53,694 bases of DNA, taken from Parachlorella kessleri. Taxonomy: Eukaryota > Chlorophyta > Trebouxiophyceae > Chlorellales > Chlorellaceae. Shown here piece after piece: positions 12,201 to 21,200 of the stretch (position 1 is its first letter; every line of letters starts with the position of its first letter). The notes below the pieces were generated by a model. That model was given only the letters and a program-made list of their open reading frames with translations. It searched no databases and was not told the origin of the DNA. The stretch is from the NCBI GenBank assembly GCA_001598975.1, contig BBXU01001952.1:1-53694 (forward strand). Reading direction: 5' to 3'. The translations under genes and the position numbers were made by a program.

Positions 12201-15200
12201 CTGCAAATCTTAAAGGGTTGCACCGCTCCTTGCCCTGCAATAGCAGGACGACATTCGGAGTGAGCATGGGAGTTTGTATACACATAACCGTAAGGATGCT
12301 GCAGCACGACCACCACCCTTTTCAGTCACTGTGTACCCTCACTCACCGGCAGCACACTTGTGAGTGCGCCGATTTCAATAGGATCTCCTAGCGGTGTACC
12401 AGTGCCATGCATGTCAATCGCACTGACGCTTTCTGGCTGCAAAGTAGCTTGAAGCAGAGCAGTCCTCATGACCTGCACAAGCCAGTGATGCCGTGTTGGT
12501 TACAGCCAGTGGGTGAGCGCAATGCCAGAGCGCTTGTGCACACCAGAGCATAGTGACACTATCTGAAGGAGCGTCCATATCCTACCTGCTGCTGAGAGGG
12601 CCCATTAGGGGCAGTAAGGGAGCTGGAGCGGCCATCCTGGTTGACAGCACTGCCCACCAGAATGAGCTGCGGGCCTTGGCTGCCGAACATGCCAGCCATT
12701 CCAAGCACAAACACAATGCAAGCATCAGCTCTGGCATAGCCATCCGCTGCAGAGTCCATGGTCTTACAGCGGCCATCCAAGGTCAACATCCCTGCCAGCA
12801 GAAGCAGAAGCTGTTAGCCAGAAGTGCGACAGCTACAAGGGACACAAGGCAACACCCCCTCAAGCGTCGTGCCTGCCCTCCGCACGCAACCTACCATTGA
12901 TGGTCAGCATGGCAGACCGCGAGGCCGTCAAGATAAGATTGACTCCTGCCGCCAAAGCCATGTCAGCCTTGCCGCTGCTAAGGTCACTGCTGGCATAATG
13001 TGCTGCCACCATGGATGATGAGCAGGCAGTGTCTATGGCCAGACTGGGACCTTTCAAGCCCAATGTGAAGGAAACTCTGCAGCCAAATAACCATGGGCAT
13101 GGTGGGCAGTGATAGCCAGGAGACGTGACGTGCCACAGCCACTAGCAAGGAAGTTATCAGCCTTCAAGGGACTGGCAATTGGGAGTTCTAACAAACCTGC
13201 CAGCCGACACGCTGTTGAAAGAGCTGGTGGCGGTGTATTGGCCAAGTGGCAGGTAAGCGGCTGCTGGGGTGTCGTCCCTAGCCATTATTCCAACCATGAC
13301 TGCTGTCTCCTGTGGCAGGGTGATAGAACCTCCTTGCAGGGCATCAGCAGTGCCTTCCAGGAGCAGCCTCTGCTGGGCATCCACATAGAGGGCTTCTGAC
13401 CTGCAGCGCATACCAGTTCAGTCACCTCAGCTAGCACCAGGTTTAAGCCTTGATCCGGCAATTTTGGTTTTCAAATGCGGGTGCTGCCCCAGGTCTGTAG
13501 GGGTTGTTGATCCGCATAAATTGTAAACGCAGAAAAGAGGCAGTTGCTCACTTGTTCAGCCGGAACACGCTGCCATCAAACATCTCCACCCCGGATAGGA
13601 AGGAGCTAAAGCGTGGCTCCAGCTTATTTGGTGTTAGCCAGGAAAACACGTCTACATCCCATCTGTCGAAGGGCACAATGGAGGGGGCATCGCCTGGAAG
13701 ACTGTCACCACCAGTGTGGCCAGGTATGTTCCCTGAGACAGACAGAACTTGAATGGCTGCGGCGTCTGGCTTGATAACCTGCAAGCATCATGGAGGCTGT
13801 TGATGAGCAGAGCTGCAGCTGGCAAACCCCAGTATATTATATATTCAGGGTGGCAGGTACTGCGAAACCCCAGTATAATATTAACCCCAGCGGGTTTCCA
13901 CCTCTGAGGCATCAAGGAACAGGCAGACCAGAGTCTGGTGGGTAAGCTTTGTGAATGATGGCAGCTGGCGCGCACAGAGCAGGGTTAAGAGGTGAAATGT
14001 CTAAAGGTAGGCTTCTGTTATTGGTAGCAAGCAATGAGATCCAAGTTTGAGGAACCAGGGTCAGGCAGAGCGGCGTGCCAGGAATGCTCTGTAGTTGCAT
14101 GTGCCAGGATGCTCTATCCAACACCCAATAGGTATGCAACTAACCTGCATTGCCTCCCCCAGGTCGCTGTAACTGGCATGGGACTGCCCACAAGACTCGC
14201 TTCCCCCGCTCTCAGCGACAGTATCAGTGGCACCGGCCAGGTATGCAGCAAGGCCTGCCACTGTTGGGTAGTCGAATATAAGTGTTGGTGGGAGATCCAG
14301 CCCAAACTCTCTGCTGAAGGTGCTGCGGAGCTCCACAGTGGCCAGGGAGTCCAAGCCTGCCTCCATAAGGGGCTGGTCCCCTGTCACCGCATGTCCAAGC
14401 ACAGACTGGATGATCTCTGAAACCTGAGCTTCAAGGGACGCCGATAAGGCCCCTTTTCCCCGTCTGGCTTGCTTGGCAGGCCTGGCCCGTGCCAATTGCT
14501 TGCCAGGCGAAGGCTGTCCAGCAAGCAAAGCCTGGGAGGCCGTGTGCATCTCCGTTCTCTTGGCCACCTGTCCTGCCAGGAACTCAGCCAGGGCGGCGCT
14601 GGTAGGATAGTCAAACACCGCAGTTGGTGACAAGTCCAGACCAAACTTGGAAGACAAGGTGTTCCGAAGCTCCACGGCGGCCAGGGAATCCAGACCTGCC
14701 TCCATAAGGGGCTGCGAAGCCTCCACGGCAAAGCCCAGAACTCCCCTGGTGACCTCCAAAACCCCTTCGAGGATGTCCTCGGTTCTTGCTGCTGCACTGG
14801 GTGCTGTGCGAGAAAGGAGCTGTGGAGCTCTGCTGCGCTCCTTCCTTCTCAGGTGCGCTGTCTTTAATGCGGGCTCTGCTGATGTTATGGACAGCAGGTG
14901 CCCTGGCTGCTTGGCCCCTGAAGCATACTCATCAAGCGAAATGGCCTTGGCATAAGCCCCCTGCAGATGTGCAAGGCTCGAGTGATTGTGGCTGATGCCT
15001 TCCTAGGTCTCGGGCAGGTTGGACTACAGTCCTGACAGTGACAGCTCCACAACACAATGACACTCAGCAGCTTTCTTACCTTCCAGAATACTGCCCAGTT
15101 AAAAGGCACTGCTGCAAGCACCTCAGGCAGGGTGCCAGGCTGCTGGAGGCTTGACATTGTAGCGCGCAGCGCATCCAGCCCAATCAAGGGCTGCAGCACC

Positions 15201-18200
15201 CCAATGCCGCTGCGCTCAGCACGCCGTGCCACAAGATCATTTGCAGCCATGCCTGCACGCAGTGCCAACAGGGGACTGTCACTCCATCAATCCCTCTGCT
15301 GGGCACATCTCTCAAAAACAAAATAGGGGAAGCTAGAAAACGAGGGCCCATTTACCGTCTACATAATGGCACTTACAAGCAGAGCTGACATGTTACAGCC
15401 TTACCTACAGCCCACGCTCCCCATTGCACGGCAACGCCATTCATGCCCTGCGTTAATTTCGCTCCTATCCAGCCCTCCAGCGCAGCATTGGCTGCGGCAT
15501 AGTTGCCCTGCCCCGCCCAGCCAACAAGTGATGACACAGAGGAGAAGAGAAGCTCCTGGCCAATTGGCATCCCGCCTCCCTCACGGCTCATTGCCATGGC
15601 TGACACCAGCTTGGGGCCAAATGATGTGCGAAGGTTAGCGGCTGTCTGGTTGACAATGATGGCATCGGCCAGCACCCCTCCTGAATTAATGAGGCCCGCA
15701 ATGGTGGGCACATTGGGGATGGCTCGGAACATGCCTGCCTCAGCAGTGGCAGACGTATCGCTGCGGGCCACCACCAGCTGGCTGGCAGATGCACCAATGA
15801 TAGCAGCAGAAGAAGGGTCAGTACTCCTGCACGGCACATCGGTCGGGGTTTGCATACAGATGCGTCTCTGCACTGGCTTCTGATCAGCAAACTGGTTACT
15901 AGTATGCCAAGACCTTTTTGACCACCCCAGCATACCTTCCGCTGCGGCCCAACAAAATGATGTGTGAGCGACCCTGGGCCGCCAGCCAGTCGGCAATCAA
16001 AGTGCCCAAGGACCCCAGGCCGCCAGTAATGACCCAACCGCCATCTGTACCACATCTGTGCGGCAGCGGCATGAGATTGCTGTGAGCAGGGACTACAGGG
16101 ATGGATGCCCTTAGTAGCTTGGCTTGAACAGCCAGCCCCTGGGTGCACATTTGGCTGGCCTGCACTATAGCTGCACTCCCAGGCTGGACCAGGCTGCTGA
16201 CGTGCTGACTGTGGATCCGTACGGTGGGAAACTCTGAAGCTGCCACCCTGGCAAGGCCAGCCATTCCTGCTGCAACTGCTGCTGCTTCTGACCTCAGGCG
16301 GGCAGGGTCGGCCGTTGACAGCAGTTTGGGGGTGCCCCTGACTTGCAGAATGAAGCTGGATCCTGACTGCATCCCTGGCAGGCAGTGCTGCGCGCACTCC
16401 AGCATCTGACCTAGCTTGTGCACAGCCATACCTGCACCTGCTGACTTGCCACCCCCAGCCGAGAACGACAATGCAACGTCTCCGCCATGTGGTAACCTGC
16501 TCAGGCCAGTACCAGAAGGTGCCCGGCTACCTGATGTGTAAGCTACCTTCCCAATGTGGATGATTGCCGGGCCGTGAGTCGGAAGGCTGGCCATGCTGCC
16601 AGAGGTGGCCAGGGCAACAGAGTGCACCTGACACAGTGTTTGGTACAAATGCTGGTCCTTGTCCTGCTGATCCTGCAAAGTGCCACCAGCAGCCAGCGAC
16701 GCCATGGGCCGGGCAATAGGGGCAGCCGTGCTCCGCATAGCCTTCAGCTGCAGCTGCTGAATCTTACAAGGGTAAGAATCTGTGCACTGCACAGCGTAAT
16801 CGAAGGCCTGGGGCATGCTGCTGGAGGTACAGGCGGAGTGCATAGAGCGACTGCCAGCATAGAATTTGGACAGTGCGGTGGCTTGGAAGCCCACCGGGTC
16901 CAACATTAAATGCTGCGCAATGGGTGATCTGAGGGCTGCGAAAAGCTGCACAGTGCTGCCCAGGGCTGCCGGGTGGATGGTGAAGCCATGGTCCTGGCCA
17001 CACTCTGCTGAAGTGGCTGCAAATGCTGTGTCTCTGGGGGCCAAGGGGAGCTTGCCAACCTTGCGCAGCAGGTGTGGCTGCCTGGTGGTAAGTCCCAGGC
17101 TCTCCCTAAACCCTGTTGGTGTGTCCAGGCTGGCTCCCCCTGCGTGGGCATGGCAGTGCATGGTGCCACGTCCAGGAGCCTCTTCATCTGCATAACTGCC
17201 CAGCTCTAGAGTGCCAGTCTCTAAAGAGAGGGACACCTGCAACGTATAGCCGCCGCCTTGCAGCGCAATGGTAAGGGGTGCAACAATGGCGGCCCCATGT
17301 AGCAACGCCTGCTTTGTGGACGCTGCAGAAATAGACCCCAGTGCTGAAGACATCGCCTCTACCATCCCAGTGGCCGGCATCAACACACGACCAGCAACCT
17401 GCAAAAACAGCAGAGAGAACTTCATGCACTGCTCATGGTTGCAACCTGGCAGTCTGTTGTCATGCTTGTCACTAAAACTCTCTTCTACGATGTTTAACTG
17501 CCTCTGTCCATATCATTTCTTGGCGGATGCAGATGTATTGCCACCATTGCATACGTGACAGAGCCAGACTTACCTGGTGGTCTGAGATGAAAGCCAAAGT
17601 GGGGCTGTTGAGGCTGGTGGCAAATCGGCAGGTCCTCTTGTGTGTGGACACACGCGCTGCCATGCGGTAAGCAGGGGGCACAGCCCAGAGCCTCCGCCGG
17701 CTCCAGGCAATGTGCTTGCTTGCTGCCACCAAGCTGCCGTCTTGCTGAAGAACTGCCATGACAGCATGTGCATTGGTGCCCTGCATAGACACTGGAGGCC
17801 ATGTTGCAAACCATCGTTCACACCCGGCAACCTACATCTGCAGGAACCAGCAAATGCAGCCAGTATGCACAGCATGCAAAGGCAAGGGCAAGCGTCGCGA
17901 GAAGGTGACAAGTATAGCTGCGACCCTGCTTGCCTGGAAGGCGAAGGCGCTGATGTCCACAACCTTCATGTCGTGCCTGGATGCCAGAGGCAGAGCCGCC
18001 TGGGCCTTGGGCAAGAACTGGGAGCTCCCATGCCCACCCAAGGACTGGGCAACATAAGTATTTATTGACCTGCAAGCGAAAGAGCTCTTCAAGGGTATGC
18101 ATATCAGCATAGGCAGCGGACCCAGTAGCATTTGTACAAATCCGAGCTGCACGTGGAAACCAGCAGTGCAAACAGTGGGACATAGTCAGCACCATAGCAT

Positions 18201-21200
18201 GGGCTGCAGTGCCAGGTGGGCAGGTTTTCACCTTAGGTGCTGCAGTTGGGGCATGGCCGACGTCTGTAGGCAGATGATGGCGGCGGAGATGCCAAGTGAC
18301 CCAGCCACAGGCTCCCCATGGCCGACAGCAGCCTTAACCGCGGCAAAAGACAGCGGGCAGGTATCTGCACCGAAAGAGAGGCGTCCGCTGTTAGTCTACC
18401 CATCATGTTACTAACGTGCACTCTGGGATAGTTAGGGCCTCACCGTCGCGCTGCTTAGACAGCACATTGAGGGCCGCGTTGATCTCTATGGGGTCCCCCA
18501 GCGGTGTCCCAGTGCCATGCAGCTGCAGCGTGTTGACCTGCAGGGGCGCTTGGAATGTGAGTTAGGCAGCCCACAGCGGCTACTTGGCCCTCTAGTAGGA
18601 TAGCTGATGACTGGGGAACCAATGTCAGACTGTCCCTTGTAGTGCTGTGAGGCTGATGCCTACACCTAGCAAGTGCGGATTTGCTGTTGTGTCATAGGTC
18701 TGAGGACGTAATAACTGTAAGCGCTCATTGCAAGTCGCACACGCTCACCTTGGCAGGAGGTAGCTTGCAGGAAAGCAGAGCGGCAGAGATCAAAGCTGAC
18801 TGCGAAGGGCCGTTGGGTGCGGTGAGGGTGCTGGACCTGCCGTCCTGATTCACAGCGGTCCCTAGAAGCAGCAAGCCAGTCATTGCCGGCTTTGATGTTC
18901 CCTGCCAGCCAGACTCCAGGCTGTCAGAGGACCGCAGAACATGGATGCCAACGCCCTCAGCCCTGACGTAGCCGTTGGCAGAGGCGTCCAGAGTCTTGCA
19001 GCGGCCGTCTGGAGCCAGCATGCCTGCGGAAGGGAAGGAGCGGGGCCCTTGATGTCAGGGAACAGTCCGCCACCCAGAAAGGCCAGCAGTCTACTGGTGC
19101 AGCGGTGTCTGCATACATGGATGCACGCTCCCGCATCGTGCAAGTGAAGGATAAATATCCACCCTGTCTGCCTGGAATGTCAGGCTTGCAGTGATATTGT
19201 GTCGCCCTTACCAGCAACAGCATACTGCTTCACTGTTGAGGGGTCAAGTATCAGGTTGACACCTCCACTGGCTGCGGCTTTCACATCGCCCAGCATGAGC
19301 GCCTTGTAAGCGCAATTGGTGGCCACAAGTGAAGATGAACAGGCAGTTTCAGTAACGAGCGATGGGCCCTTGAACCCAAAAAGGAAGGATATCCTCCCTG
19401 CAGCACGAATGCAGAGGTCAGGGCACCCGTAACCTAAGCATGCTGCACTGCTCCAGGCAGCGCAACTGTGTTGGGTGCTTACCGCTGGTCATGAGCGCTG
19501 AAGGTCATGGATGCGATCACAACATCTGCATTGTCCTGCAGTTGTTCAGTGGGCACTCACCTGCCAGGACGCTAAGGCTTCCACCAGACGCAGTGTAGGT
19601 AGACATACCCTGCGCTCTGGCTGCTATCTGCAAGTACTCCGTGTAGGAGGCGCCGATATACACACCCACATCTGCAGCAGGCAGGGAGTGTTGTTCTGCA
19701 TGCTTGCTTCCTCTGCAGGCAAGCGCCTTTGCAGGGTGAGCTGCAAGTGTAAGGCATGCAAGGGCCATAGCTCACCTTCTGCCCCCAGCAGCCCGGTCGG
19801 CTGGAAAGCCTCTAGAGTGCACTCCAAAAGCAAGCGCTGCTGGGGGTCCATCAAGCAGGCCTCTGCCTCTGTTACCCCGAAATGGGTGTTATCCCAGTCA
19901 TCAACACCTGGAGCGGCAGACGCAAATTTCGTCAATTCTTGCCTGGCGACCAATTTGCTTACAGAAAACATGCTCAGGGGCTCAACCCTGCAACTGGACA
20001 CAACAGCAGCAAGCACCAACGTATGCTATGCCTGATATGATAAATCCTGCCAAGCTGCCTGACATACCAGTGCCTCCAAAACCACACACACATACCTCGC
20101 ATGAAGCTAGCAAAGCGGACGTTGTAGCTCTCTGCCTGGTCGTCTACAGCCCAGCGGCTGAATGGGATGACAGAAGGCACATCCAGCTCCAGCAGCCCCG
20201 CCTGCACAAGTAGCATAAGTGGCTGGTTTGTATCAGAACAGGTGTGTAGGAGCCCTGGCCCAGCCGCCTACCACCTGCTTCCTACGCACCTGTGTTGCAG
20301 CAAGGCTGTTCCCTGCCACGTTGCCAACCCGGCACGTGCTGGACTCAACAGTGACTAGCTGCACCGTCGGCAGACCCTGAGAAGGGTCCAGCGTGATGCT
20401 AGCGCGGTGCCCAGAGATTGGGTAAGTAGAGAGCAAGCCATGTGCGAACACTGAGCTGCGACGCCGGCGCTCGCCTGCAGCACATGGGGAGAAGCGAGAG
20501 GGTATTTATCGCTAACTCGTGTCAAACCTGACGGCAGTTGTGGGGACGGGAGTCTCTGGCATGTATAGTACGCAGTTGCAAAGCCCACCATGCAGGGAGG
20601 GGAGCTACAACAACCTGTGTCAATTACAACGAGGAAGGCAGCATACACAGTGGTCGCGCTGCCCGGATCAGATGTGTTGTAACTCACCTGTGGCCCCAGT
20701 GCTGGTTCCGGAAGAAGGATCCACAAGCTGGGAGCTGCTCTCCCTTGCCGAGGTACTTTGGCCAGCTAACCCAACAGCAGAGATGTAGCCTGCCACCGCT
20801 GCTATTGTTGGGTAGTCAAACAGCAGAGTGGATGGCAAGGCCACATTTAAAGATTCCGACAGCAAGCTGCATGGATGAGCAGCATGGAACCTCAGTAACA
20901 ACATGGGCATCAAAGCAGGCATGAGGTGGATGGCAGAGAAAGTGCCCAGTTCACAGGCTGGCTTACCTTGCAAGCTTGAGCATGTCCAACGAGTCCAGCC
21001 CAGCATCCATGAGAGGGGTATCTGGGGTAAGACCATCAATGTTATAGTCCGTCGCCCGCAGAAAGTCTTGAGCCACACCCCAAACAGCATCCCGGACAGC
21101 AGCCAGAGCGTCACCTGCACAAGCTGCACCCATGGTTGTGGTCAAGCGGCTCTCCGTCTTACCTTGCGGTCAGCCACAAGTTCCCTGATAACCTTGGGAA

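Noticed and set aside
17571..17780. A short AT remnant between KS1 and DH1
   Set aside because: Only about 60 linker residues are present and none resemble AT motifs.
1..20201. Three separate monomodular PKS genes
   Set aside because: ACP exons of modules 1 and 2 splice in phase into the next KS linker, with no stop codon or start between them.
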